This document shows, piece by piece, positions 32,489 to 43,627 of a DNA stretch of 64,000 nt. Origin of the DNA: Trileptium ribeirensis. Its lineage: Eukaryota > Nematoda > Enoplea > Enoplida > Thoracostomopsidae. Location of the stretch: positions 1 to 64,000 of the forward strand of contig JASANE010012039.1 in the NCBI GenBank assembly GCA_030248225.1, read 5' to 3'. The notes beneath the pieces were generated by a model that did not search any database, was not told the DNA's origin, and saw only the letters and a program-made list of their open reading frames with translations. The number at the start of each line of letters is the position of its first letter. The first letter of the stretch is position 1. The translations under genes and the position numbers were made by a program.

Positions 32489-33859
32489 CGCATTAGATTT
32501 GTTGTTTATACAGCCAGATTTGTCAATATAATCACTAGGAGATAATCAGCTGACACGAGAGCATGTGAATAAGTGATTTTTTAGATGTGTTAGTTAACCC
32601 TTTGCCGTATGAATTAATCTGTATTTCGCGTAATGTTGAAGACATTTTTGTCCCAATGGCCGATTGAACCTGTATCGCTTGGTTGCGAGCTGGCTAATAT
32701 AGTCATATATACCCTAGGAAGAGGGGCATTATCCTGTTTAGGCTCTAACCCTTACCTCGTCGCCTCGCCGATCCCCCCCGAGAGGTAACGGGATGTGCCT
32801 AAGAGGCTTCGCACCATGTCTCCCCGCCTACTGCGCGCAGAAAATTTTAGCCAAAATAGAATTGGGCAAAAATGAGTCAAAATTGGGGGAAATTTGGAAA
32901 AAATTTACAAAAAATTGGGTTAAAATTGGCAAAAGTCCAGTGATAACTTTGACCGATATTGAGTCCCAAAAATTTAGAAGATTTATCCCCTATAATAACC
33001 TTCCCGCAAACCCAAGGAAAAACAACGTACATGCAAATACACGCCGCACGACAAACTAGATAAGTGTATCGCTTCACAATGTACGCTGTATCATATATGA
33101 GACGCTCGGCCGGAAAAGGTTAAATTAAGTTAAATTTGAGCACATAATAGCTTTAGATTGTTAGATCAATTCTTCGGCAGGAAATAAAGTTACCAATGTA
33201 GAAATATGTGTTAATTATCAAGCAAACTTATAGGTTCATAATAACTCTTGTTCATCGATAACAGGTAAAAGATTGTTAGTGCAATTTGGTCATTTCGATT
33301 CGTATTGTTAATGGAAAGTGAAATAGGTATTTATGATGCGAAAGCTGGAGGTATATAATATTTAATTGAAACCTGAAGAAATTTTTTTGTTGCCATATTC
33401 AATTTATTTAACATGTCATGTGGTGAAAAAGTATCCAAATATTGAAAGTGTTTTAATGCATCTTGATGGTATGCATATAATATTCACCCCAGGCAATGTT
33501 TAGTACATTCTTGTAAAATACCCATTCGGCTTATACAAATTATTACATTCGACAGTGACAGAAGAATAAGGCAACATATAAATATATTAAGTAGACAAAA
33601 CTAAATTTAGTTGGCATTATAATATAGTTTGAGAGAAAAAAAATGCTATATTATCTCAAACATAAAAGGTAATCAACATCGAACGAAAACAGCTTTAGCT
33701 GAAATCAACAGTTTTTATAACGTTACAGCTTATTTTCCTTAGTTCTCGAAGACCATATAATATACTATAATATTGGCGCTGTACATATATTATGGGCACA
33801 GCTGCCAACCTCCAAGTCAAGCTTTACGGAGTTTAGTTTAACTAGTTACTTTAATAAAA
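32489..33859. other. AT-rich interval with a short GC-rich dispersed patch
   Basis: The 32730-32830 patch (CTCGTCGCCTCGCCGATC..) is GC-rich. It is followed by a reiterated AAAATTGGG-type A-rich run (32860-32940), which produces lysine-rich spurious frames. No gene supported. Confidence 0.4.
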
Positions 33860-34089
33860 CCAACAAATTAGAAACAATCTGTCACGAACGTAAACATTTC
33901 ATTATCACAATTTGTTTTTTCGGTGCGTGGGACTCTAATTGAAAAACATCAGATCGTTAAGTTAATAAGTGAAAACCAACAAACTAAAAACAAGCTGTGA
34001 CAAAGGTACCAACGTAAACATCTCATTATCACCATGTGTTTTCGATGCGTGGGACTATGATTGAGAAATGTCAGATCCTAAATTTAATA
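33860..34089. repeat. Diverged tandem duplication, ~116 bp period
   Basis: CCAACAAATTAGAAACAATC at 33860 recurs as CCAACAAACTAAAAACAAGC at 33976. Both are followed by CGTAAACAT-TCATTATCAC, a TGCGTGGGACT block and TGA-AAA-GTCAGATC. Two copies, clearly diverged. Confidence 0.7.
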
Positions 34090-35589
34090 TTTGTTGTTTA
34101 TCGAGACCAAGACACTTTTATTCTCTAATCTTCCAATTTATAGAAAATACAATTTGCGTTTTTGTAATTCCAAACATCTGTGTACTAACCGGATATATTT
34201 CACTGCTAATATCAGTTCTCCAGATTTGTTGGTCATGCTTGGAAAGCCCAAACTACACGAGGATTAAATGGGTAATTGTTTTTATTTAATGGCTACGATC
34301 AATATTATATTTTATCCTTGTATCCTAAGATTTTATTACTAAATCTACGCATCCGAAAGTGCATTTTGTTGACAATTTCGTTTTGTTTAACGGTCAAATG
34401 TTGTGGATTATAGTTTTGCGTAATTGTGTTATAAATACGCTTGCATACATTAGTTTGAGGCCATAAAATTTGTTGTAGTGCTTGCTTACTGATTAGACTA
34501 CAAGTACCTATGGCTGCTTACATGGGTTTATAATAGTTCAATCTCAATCGACATTGTTTAATTTTAGAACTGATAGTTTATGTCATATAGAAAAATGTGG
34601 ACAGAACTGGAATTCCATCTGGCTACCTTTTTCATTTGTGCGCTTTTCATATAGCGGCTGAGTTCTGCCGACATTTTCTATAATTTTACATTGAGTTTTT
34701 GCTTAGTCGATATTTAATCTTCTGTATCAGTAGTCTCTAGTAGTGTTCTGGCGCCATGTCTTTGTATTGCAGCATGTTCATGTAAATATATATTTACACG
34801 TTCTGTAAACATATACTACCATGAATATATTTAATATATATATCGATAAGGTTTTAGAGTGAATTGCAAACTCTAAGCACCACAGAACATTAAATTTCGA
34901 TTGATTAATTTGGTTTGTCGTTATTAGACCTTTTAACTACTAAAACTTTTATACTGTTTGCTCTCTGCTGCGCTTATATGTGCTTAATATTTCCGGCAAA
35001 ATTTCATTATCGTTTTGTTCGAGTAATAAAACTATCTGTTCGGTACGAACAATTTGAGTTTTAGTCTTAAATATCGACCGCGTTTATTTTACTGAATTTA
35101 AACTAAAACCGTTGAACTATTTAAAATTTTGTTTAGCCATTGTTTCAAGCTGGCCCGAATTAAGTTACGCAAATGTGATGGCAGACCGGCATATTACCTA
35201 TTTAGTTTGAGCATGTATATATTATTAAAAACAAAAGTATAAATGAAACAAAGAAAGTAATTTAAATTAAAGTAAATAAAGTAAAAAATAGTAAAGTAAA
35301 AAAGAACCAAAAGTTTTAAAGAACACATAAAGATTGAAAAGGATAAGTTGTGATTAATTTACTGTGTGTGCTTGTGTTCCTGGATCGCTGATTGTCTAGC
35401 TGAGAATACAGTTTAGTGCGACTAATGTTACAATTTTTTGCGCAGACCTCCAGGAAGACATAAAGTGATTTATTAAAATTTCGCCTAAAACAGTTTACAG
35501 TAACTTGTGTGTATGTGCAACATTAATTCGCTTGCACCTGTACTAATATGAGGCTGAGTTATTTCTGATATCTTGCTCCGCTCTGAACC
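34090..35589. other. AT-rich interval, nothing supported
   Basis: Contains AT microsatellite-like runs (34780-34850) and A-rich stretches (35240-35310). No exon, RNA gene or transposon end recognised. Confidence 0.4.
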
Positions 35590-36250
35590 TCAGCTATTAA
35601 GCTCAAACTCCATTTTATCTTCGCTAAGCTCCTTTGCTTTCACCTTTACCATACATGCTATGCTCATAGATATGGTTAAACACTGATGCGCTGACCCGCC
35701 CATCGGCGCGAAGATTTGGAACCGTCCGCCTTGGCAGCCATCGAAGCCCACCCCCTCCTCCTGACGGTGCGGCATACGCGGAACCAATGCTCGCCTAAGG
35801 TGCCGCACACCTCAGCCCTTCTGACATCACTGACGGACTGAAAGCCGACCTCTTAAGGCCCCGGCAACCCCCTGGGAACCTGGACCTCGAGCATGTACAA
35901 AACCTGACTATTACACAACTATCTCTCCTAGTTTCTACAGAAGTATTCAGTTCATCTCTTTTCTGCGATGGGCTACATATGAAATGCTGGGTTGCACTTT
36001 GCTGAAGACGGTGTGCAACCAAGCTGAGTGGCTGACCCCTTGAAGGTCGAAAGCAAATCCACCCATCCCACGGCCTTCATTACTTCTTATTGAAACGGAG
36101 TGAGCGAAGCGAGGAAGGGGTGTTATTACTGAGGACCCTAGGGGGACACATTGTGAAAATTTGTTTTTATCTGTGTCTGTCAAGCATAACTCATCTTCAG
36201 GTGGATGGATTTCGATAAATTTTTTATATAAAAACTGATGAGGATGTTCC
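35590..36250. repeat. GC-rich island, probable dispersed repeat
   Basis: Unusually GC-rich for this window. Three overlapping minus-strand frames (35590-35808, 35795-36022, 35947-36183) each run 72-78 codons without a recognisable domain. Its right part (CTAGGGGGACAC, then TCTGTGTCTGTC, then CATAACTCATC and GGATGGATTTCG) has the same order of elements as the satellite monomer, without being a copy. Most likely an old repeat rather than a gene. Confidence 0.4.
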
Positions 36251-37314
36251 CTTTAGTTGAACGATAATAGGTCCAAATCTATTTGCGCTGTCAAAATGGC
36301 TAAGTCAGACATTGGTACTGTCTATTGTTTCTGGCAACAAGCACCAAATTTAATTTTTAAACTCAACAGGAATATATTCGTTACAGGTGTTATTAATTTT
36401 GTGATTCCAGTGCACTTTTGTTACATTAACACTGCAACAGCCAAAATTAATATTGCTTGTGCAAAGATATTGTCACGTTGCAAGAATGTTCGAAGTGCTA
36501 TACTCGCAAACAAAGCTAATCTAAACGCTACAGATTTTAGAAGGTGTTAAACAACATGCAGAAATCGCTTCCTGTTTGCGCACAGTTCACGCCAAGCTGC
36601 CGCGAATGTTTTACTTTATTTTTGCATTAGTTTAGTTTCTAGATAGTTAAGTTTAACATTTAGTGGGACAATATTATTGCTAATTAATGGGGTAGGTTTT
36701 AAGATAATATTTTGTTTTTGGGACAAGAATTGTGGAAGATTTTTACCAACAAATCGCTCATTTGTTTACGATATGTTGTATGCAGGCTGAGTTCATCTTG
36801 TCCGGCCGTCAAGCTAGGCTCAGCAGACAATGCTACAACACGAGCTAGCTATATGCTTTTCTTCTTAGTCGTACTTAGCTCTCCGGGTGATCTGTCTAGT
36901 CTAGGCTAACTATATAGTACAGAATATAGTATACTGGCGGATTGATTTCTGCGGTTAATGTTTTTGATTTATTCAATAATGGTAGGAATTAATCAAACGT
37001 TAATAGCTTCCGAGGCGGAAAATTCAAATTTTGACAGCGCTACTTCGTGGTAAACACTGGCAGACGCCAAGTTGGGAAATACAAATTTTGGTGCGTGTTT
37101 TACCTACCATATCGGGAGACTATATCGGACAAAATTTTTAGTCAGTGCATGCAGTCTTGCAAAACTCGCAGTCATATCAGACTCCTATAGTTGTTCAGGG
37201 TGAGTGGAAAGACTAAGTGCGGAAACAAGCGTGTGCCGCATGAGTCTGTTGGACATTTGAGAGTCATTTTGCACGCAACTTAGCTTGAACACCTCAAAAG
37301 TTTACTTGAACATC
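36251..37314. other. AT-rich interval
   Basis: A 97-codon plus frame at 36257-36550 has neither domain nor splice support. A 60 bp plus-strand stretch (about 37141-37200) is bounded by TTTTTAG and GGGTGAGT and is open, but is too short to assign. Nothing else. Confidence 0.35.
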
Positions 37315-38223
37315 TTATTCTTTGACATAGATTCTGTTAAATGTCTTACAACATGTGGCATTGAGTACGGGTTTAGTAAAAATAAATGCTCCTTGAACAC
37401 CATCAGTTATTAAATGTTTACCAGCTACTTCAACTGTGTGCGAAAATTTATATTGGTACTTTCAAAAGCTACGGTTAAATAATGTATTCCAGATGTATGG
37501 CAGTTCATATGTTAGGCAGAATGATTTTTGTTGGAGTTGCACAACGCGATATCTCCTATGTCTATAGACAATAGCGTTCCATCAAATGTAGCAACAGTTC
37601 CATGTTGTAGTATTAAGTTGTATGAAGTGTCACAAAAATTAAAGCAGCACCATTTGTATTTTATCTCAAGTGTTTGTTTTGTTGACCAAATTGTTGTTGT
37701 TGTATGATTCAAAGTACTGCCTGTAAATAGATGTAGAGTATTTGGTTGATAGCATTATTCATATGTAATGGAACTATGTGGTTTTTGATCCATTACAGTA
37801 CATTTACATCCGAAAAACCTTTGTTAGTGCAAATTGTATAGGTGACAAGTATACATTTATAAGCAGGTATTTGCATTGAATAAGCTCTTGGCACAAAAAG
37901 TTTTGTTTCGTATCGTTCCACGTTATCTGTTGTAGGTGGTACACAATATACTGTTTTAGGTAAAGTGACAGCTTGGCCATTTTTCGTGTTCTCAGGAATT
38001 TTATATTAAATTTTTTTTCTGTTGCCCAATCGGATAGTTATCAAGTCAGGATTAATTAAATTTAGCGGATAATATGGTATTAGTTGCAACGCTGCTACTT
38101 TACTAAGTGTCCATATTTGATTAGTTGCCATTGCACATTTTTAAGAAATTTTAAAAGTATTAGTGATCCTACGAAGTACATATATTTAGTTCCGTTAACT
38201 CTTTCCAGTGGGTTTTTATGCAT
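37315..38223 (-). pseudogene. Decayed cysteine-rich, secreted or membrane glycoprotein-like ORF
   Basis: The minus strand from ATG at 38223 shows coding-like sequence in successive frames for about 900 bp. It starts with a basic N-terminus and a hydrophobic signal-like segment (YMYFVGSLILLKFL). Next is a frame with LPKTVYCVPPTTDN and FVPRAYSMQIPAYKCILV; then one with GCKCTVMDQ, KWCCFNFC and LLSIDIGDIALC; and a last segment ending at TAA (37317-37315). At least three frame changes and two internal stops interrupt it. Signal segment, many cysteines and N-x-S/T sites suggest an extracellular or viral-envelope-like ectodomain, possibly an endogenous viral or retrotransposon glycoprotein fossil. 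No polymerase or capsid remnant adjoins it. The coding character is clear to me; the family is not. Confidence 0.55.
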
Positions 38224-39531
38224 CATTTACCTTAAGATATGTGCAGCAGGGCCGGGCTTGTCACAGTCTAGTGCGCCCCTAAAGCCATGCTTAGCTAGCC
38301 ACGGTCAGCCGGTATGACATTTTTTGGGCGAGCCAGAACCTAGAACTATATTTAGCTAATAGTAAAGCGAGACTGATAAATTGTCACAAAACCGGAATCG
38401 GCTGTAAAAGCCAGAAATATATGACGACAATGGAAAACTGCTAAAAACTAGAAATTGGTGATATTTATGGTCATATATATTAGTAAAACATCATTCCAGT
38501 TACAGTTTCAGTGTGTGAATTTTACCTACTCCCCGTACTACCTCCAAAATGTAACAATGGAATTAATGCTCGCGCTTAATAGCAACAAATCCGCAATAAA
38601 TGACGGCATAAAATAACGTCGAATAATTTAATAGTACTAGACATCAAATACGACACTAAGCACAATGAAACCAGAAGAAGACCTCGGCTACATAAGTAAA
38701 GCACTTATGTATAAAAGTTACCGGCTTGCGGAATGAATCGGTAGTGTATACAATGGTTTGAATGTAAAATATTTCTGAAACAATGAGCATCAATAGCCAT
38801 TCGATTTCCCCGAGAATTTTTAAAATTATGTTTTGATTCTAATTCAAATGTTTGAATCACGACAATATATAAATAGACGCCTAAATATATATAATTCCTA
38901 AATATATATACGTATAATCATCACAATACACATATACACCTAACTGTATGTATATAGTGTCTAAATATATATATTTAGACACTACAGCTTTACACAATTT
39001 ACGTAATAAAAATGTTATATTTTCAAGGAGTCTCCACGGAAGTTGGGATATCGCCAGTCGTGGCACTTAGTATATATGCTCAGAAACGGTAACCAAAAGT
39101 TATGAAAATAGGACAGCATTACACGAAAGCAAAACGCTGAATATATTAACGTCTCCTTAACTCAACTATTGTTTAGGTTGTTAAGCGAGCCAGTTGATCG
39201 TCCTTATATATTTTGCCTAGCTATGACGGGGATATTTTTATTAGACTACACTTGTGGCCGGCGAATGCCTAATATTCCGGGTAGTCTTAAATACCGGGTA
39301 TGCGGGGCCAGTCCTAAATTTAAGATTTATGGCTGTCTTCAGTTTAGGGTAAAACATGTTTTAATAATCATATGTAGTATTAGTCTTACCACGATTGAAG
39401 CAACGCACAACAATCAATAAATAATACATACGTAGTTTTAGTTTGAATTTTTGATCATGACGGATTTATATATTCAAAGTTGTTTTCTAAATTTTTCCAG
39501 GATCATATTGTGTATGCATGCATAAATATTT
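38224..39531. other. AT-rich interval with a perfect palindrome
   Basis: The motif ATGCATCATTTAC at 38218 recurs at the end of the element at 39784. Apart from the 28 bp palindrome listed separately and AT-rich microsatellite-like sequence (38880-38990), I see nothing. Confidence 0.4.
38956..38983. repeat. 28 bp perfect palindrome
   Basis: AGTGTCTAAATATA followed by its exact reverse complement. In an AT-rich stretch this would extrude as a hairpin. Confidence 0.7.
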
Positions 39532-39712
39532 ATGAGTGATATGAGTTCATCAAACAATGCTTTGAATCATGTTATTATTATTCATGTTATAACCTTATGT
39601 AACTCGTTCAGTTCAAACGCAGTGCTACACAGCGTGCGCAATTATGCGTACGACGACATTAGCTGCATGGAAAATTGTCTTAGTCCGTTCCGCGGTATTT
39701 CAAGACAGTCTG
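39532..39712 (+). CDS. Candidate first exon of a secreted cysteine-rich protein
   Basis: ATG at 39532 opens 60 codons to a perfect donor GTAAGTAT at 39713. After a polar start comes a signal-like hydrophobic run (NHVIIIHVITLCNSFSSNA), then VRNYAYDDISCMENCLSPF with two cysteines. It leaves one base (G), which fits the two-base start of the exons at 41503 and 42523. Family not recognised. The promoter was not identified. Supported by coding-like composition, the strong donor and phase agreement; unsupported by any homology. Confidence 0.4.
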
Positions 39713-39783
39713 GTAAGTATTTTTTCGTGTTTTGCGGCGATGTAGTCTCAAATGACAATATTTTAGTATTCCCAGAAGCTTTT

Positions 39784-40363
39784 ATGCATCATTTACGATA
39801 AGATGCGTGCGCCTGGGTCAAGTTATATCACGCGTACAACTCAACTAGATCGGGTGAACTATAGCTTAGCAGTACTACTATGGTACATTTTTATAGCTTA
39901 GCTAGTCTTAATATGACAAAAAAGGGAGCGTACCTATTCTCTGCGTGACAAACAGAGCGTCCGGCTGAACTGTCAATTGAGAAATTTTATTTAATATTGT
40001 GCTTGGTGTAATAGCATTTTGTTCTATAGTATTTCCACACTAATTCTAAGTTATATATTTGTTTTAATTTATACAATTAACGTTTTAAGCTGTATGCCAC
40101 TTTTGGGGCATTATTTCGATACGTATAGTAAAACGTAATCTTCGCGGACTAAATAGTCTCTGGCTTAAGTTATAGGGCTCAGCTGAACGCCTCGTGACAA
40201 AAGCACAGTCCGACTCGACACTCGATGACAAATGCATAGCCCAGATAGGCAATTCAAAATTTTAATAGTCGAGCTGGACTATATGCGTGACATAGTAGCT
40301 AGCCCATTTGAACGCGTGACATAATTAACACCATGCGCACACATCTTATTGTAAATGACGCAT
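39784..40363. mobile_element. TIR element of ~580 bp in the candidate gene's intron
   Basis: Left end ATGCATCATTTACGATAAG, then ATGCGTGCGC and ATATCACGCGT. The right end, inverted, is ATGCGTCATTTACAATAAG, then ATGTGTGCGC and ATGTCACGCGT, ending at 40363. No clear target duplication. A single related end lies at 38218. Confidence 0.6.
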
Positions 40364-40957
40364 TATCTAGCAAGTTGCTTTAGAATGGTCTAGAACAGAA
40401 CATTTATATCCCAGCCAGTACACATAAACACAGTTAAGGTTCGAAGCTATTAAAACTTTCGAGCTTCGAAGTTCAAGGTTCCCACTTTAGTTCGAAATTG
40501 TAGCTTTCGAGCTAACAAAATCAAACGGTTGAGCCCAATGTCGCATCAAAATTTGCACAAAATTTGAAATTATTTTTCCTACTTTTATCTTCTTTCGTTA
40601 TATATTTGAACGTGTTATATTACTACTCATAATGTTTAAGAACAAAATATTAGCTGACAAACTGTGGAAATTTTAAATGAAAATTGCAGTAATATATTAT
40701 AAATAATATTTCATTTAGCTTTTGAAGCATCACCACTTGCCACGTGTTTCCATTTCAACTTGAGGTTAAATTTTGAATCAATTTTGTTCAAAGTGTAATC
40801 AGATTTTGACCTAAAAACTTTAGCTTAAACATTGAGACTAATATTAGAACGCACGTCAAGTACCTCAGGTAAATTAGCATAACAGGTAAACTCGCACACG
40901 CATCAATGAAAATATTATGATTGAACAGTTTACGTTAAAAAGATTCGCAAAATATTA

Positions 40958-41386
40958 GTAGTACCAAGAGTGCGTTAGGGAAGAGTATGACACTTCCCTG
41001 CACTCTAATGTTCGCCTGTAATTGATGATACGGGCGTTTTCGGCCTGACCCCCAGTATCTGGGAGGGTCGAGATGCACTGACCCCCCCAGTTTCTGGGGG
41101 GGGGGGTAGCTCGGATCCCCCAGTTTTTTGTGGGGGCGTCGGTCGGGCCCCCAATTTTTTTTTTGGGGGGGGTGGTCTATAAGCTTATAAACCTGCGGGG
41201 TCTTGTAAACCGGCCCCTTTCCAGAAATTAGGGGAGGGTGCGACCGGCCCCCCAAAAAACTAAGGGGGCCCTAGCTTCCCCCTTCCAGAATCTGGGGGTC
41301 AGGCCGGCAACGCCCGTATCATCAAACACGTTACATGCAAGTGCAGGGTAATATAATACTCTACCCTAATGGACTCTTGGTAATAC
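40958..41386. mobile_element. Long fold-back element with extended inverted arms
   Basis: The outer arms TACCAAGAGTGCGTTAGGG (left) and, inverted from the right, TACCAAGAGTCCATTAGGG pair, and continue through ..CCCTGCACT. Inner arms GATGATACGGGCGTT..GGCCTGACCCCCAG and the inverted CTGGGGGTCAGGCC..AACGCCCGTATCATC also pair. The core alternates G- and C-runs of 5-12. The whole 430 bp can fold into one hairpin. Non-coding. Confidence 0.75.
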
Positions 41387-41502
41387 CCACTGATCAAACT
41401 AAGTTCCTGTATATACCATCGATTCATTTTCGCAATGGTTCCTGACAACAGGCTGTTCTATGCGCGACTTGCGCCCAACGACTATGCTATTTTGTTTTTT
41501 AG

Positions 41503-41607
41503 AAAAAATGAGTTACCGAACTCTGTCTTGTGAAGCAAAAATTGGCCATTGTTCGGGAACACTCGAATTGTTCATGAACGAAATTTTAACGCTTTTGAAT
41601 AAAAAAG
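41503..41607 (+). CDS. Candidate middle exon of the secreted cysteine-rich protein
   Basis: Acceptor TTTTGTTTTTTAG before 41503, donor GTTATG after 41607 (GTT donors are also used in BPNT2). 105 nt, same phase at both ends. Encodes KMSYRTLSCEAKIGHCSG then TLELFMNEILTLLNKK. The C-x6-C-S-G pattern resembles C-x7-C-S-G in the next exon. No in-frame stop. Alternative: chance open stretch. Confidence 0.3.
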
Positions 41608-41672
41608 GTTATGTTCGCGAACAATCACTGACAGAGTACAGGGCCTTTTTTACTCTGTCACATATACATTGA

Positions 41673-42522
41673 ATTTGTTCGCGAACAGAGACAAATCCCC
41701 GCTGAAAACTTATAATCGTCATAGAACTGTCATTGATCGTTTGAATATCACCACTTCTAGAGCTTGCAGTGAATCGAGTCGCTTTTCTTTCTTGTTCCGT
41801 AACAATGAATACGGATTCGATATCGTGTTTTACAAAATAAAATTATAAGTGGGAGCAGGTTGGTTTAGTCAAGCATTAATATTAGCATCAATGATGAATT
41901 TGCTATAGCATAAATATTGACCTATTCAAAATTCACAGAACAGTGCTCGTTTCAAGTGTTTTTGTTTCAAAATGAGTGCGCCAGTACAATAAATAATATA
42001 AAAATATAACTTAGACCTACATTGTTCGATTCTTCCCTGTATTGCGCAACCTCAAACATATATAAGCAATTATTACAGGACAATTTATAAATCGCAAGGA
42101 AGCACTGGCGTAAAATCTACACTGTTTTAAAATACATTAAGCTTAATAATATCGGTGGTGCCCGACCAGAAAATCAATCTACTGCATTAAGTTAATTGAT
42201 TTTTTTACCAATTTCTAACAACTTTCAGGGTACAAAATATTAGTCACCAGATTGTATTTGAATAAAAAAATTTAGTTTTACTGAACAAAAAATTTTATTT
42301 AATTCAAAATGTCACTAAACTACTGCATATAAAAACTGGATAATCTACACGTTCAAATTCTTCAAGGGCTCACGTTCGGTTTAGGAAAACGTCAATGAAA
42401 CAACCATAATCTTTCAGAATTTATTGTAACTAAATGAAAATAGGCTAGCCTTCAGTTGAAAATAGACATTTCTATTTCACAGCCAAGAATCATTCCTATA
42501 AGTATATATGTTTTTCTTTCAG
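41673..42522. other. Intron sequence
   Basis: AT-rich, no feature recognised, ending in TTTTTCTTTCAG at 42522, a strong acceptor. Confidence 0.4.
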
Positions 42523-42869
42523 AAATATTGCGCACTACGCCATCGTACGTTTGTCCAATGTATACCAACTACAAGCGGTGCAGCGGACATTGTCCGAAAA
42601 GCTACTGGCGACTGCCTACCAACATCGCGCCGCAAGACCATGAAGTAATTCAGGATATTAAATATTTTTGTATGGCGTTTCAATTTCGACAAGAACGTGC
42701 TCATAGTGAAGCCAAAAACGTTGCCCGAAATGCTCAACTACTCGCTGATCAATTTGAACAATATCGAAAGCGACTTGAAAAAATAAATCGTCATAGTAGG
42801 AAAGCTCGACGGGGACGATTGTTTATGAGCCGACATGGTCCTACGCTGTTTTTGATTATGCGATCTTAA
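42523..42869 (+). CDS. Candidate last exon of the secreted cysteine-rich protein
   Basis: After a strong acceptor the frame runs 115 codons to TAA at 42867-42869. It opens with a cysteine cluster (SYVCPMYTNYKRCSGHCPKS), passes VIQDIKYFCMAFQFRQERAH, and becomes a basic amphipathic helix likely to coil (AQLLADQFEQYRKRLEKIN), then RKARRGRLF. The last 11 codons lie inside the first unit of a 61 bp minisatellite, so the present C-terminus and stop were created, or are being changed, by the repeat. I do not recognise the family. Coding nature is better supported here than for the other two exons. Confidence 0.5.
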
Positions 42870-43627
42870 GTTTATTCTAGTCAAGAACAATGAACATGGT
42901 CCTACGCTGTTTTTGATTAAGCGATCTTAAGTTTATTCTAGTCAAGAACAATGAACATGGTCCTACGCTGTTTTTGATTAAGCGATCTTAAGTTTATTCT
43001 AGTCAAGAACAATGAACATGGTCCTACGCTGTTTTTGATTATGCGATCTTAAGTTTATTCTAGTCAAGAACAATGAACATGGTCCTACGCTGTTTTTGAT
43101 TAAGCGATCTTAAGTTTATTCTAGTCAAGAACAATGAACATGGTCCTACGCTGTTTTTGATTAAGCGATCTTAAGTTTATTCTAGTCAAGAACAATGAAC
43201 ATGGTCCTACGCTGTTTTTGATTAAGCGATCTTAAGTTTATTCTAGTCAAGAACAATGAACATGGTCCTACGCTGTTTTTGATTAAGCGATCTTAAGTTT
43301 ATTCTAGTCAAGAACAATGAACATGGTCCTACGCTGTTTTTGATTAAGCGATCTTAAGTTTATTCTAGTCAAGAACAATGAACATGGTCCTACGCTGTTT
43401 TTGATTAAGCGATCTTAAGTTTATTCTAGTCAAGAACAATGAACATGGTCCTACGCTGTTTTTGATTAAGCGATCTTAAGTTTATTCTAGTCAAGAACAA
43501 TGAACATGGTCCTACGCTGTTTTTGATTAAGCGATCTTAAGTTTATTCTAGTCAAGAACAATGAACATGGTCCTACGCTGTTTTTGATTAAGCGATCTTA
43601 AGTTTATTCTAGTCAAGAACAATGACG
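42834..43627. repeat. Minisatellite, 13 x 61 bp, nearly perfect
   Basis: Unit CATGGTCCTACGCTG, then TTTTTGATTAAGCGATC, then TTAAGTTTATTCTAGTCAAG and AACAATGAA. Starts at 42834, 42895, 42956 and so on with exact 61 bp spacing. Variation is almost confined to ATTATG versus ATTAAG (units 1 and 4). It begins inside the coding exon ending at 42869. Each unit carries an acceptor-like TTTATTCTAG followed by AACAATG. Near identity implies recent expansion. Confidence 0.95.

Noticed and set aside
32793..33077. 88-codon lysine-rich plus frame and its antisense
   Set aside because: Produced by a reiterated AAAATTGGG-type run; low complexity.
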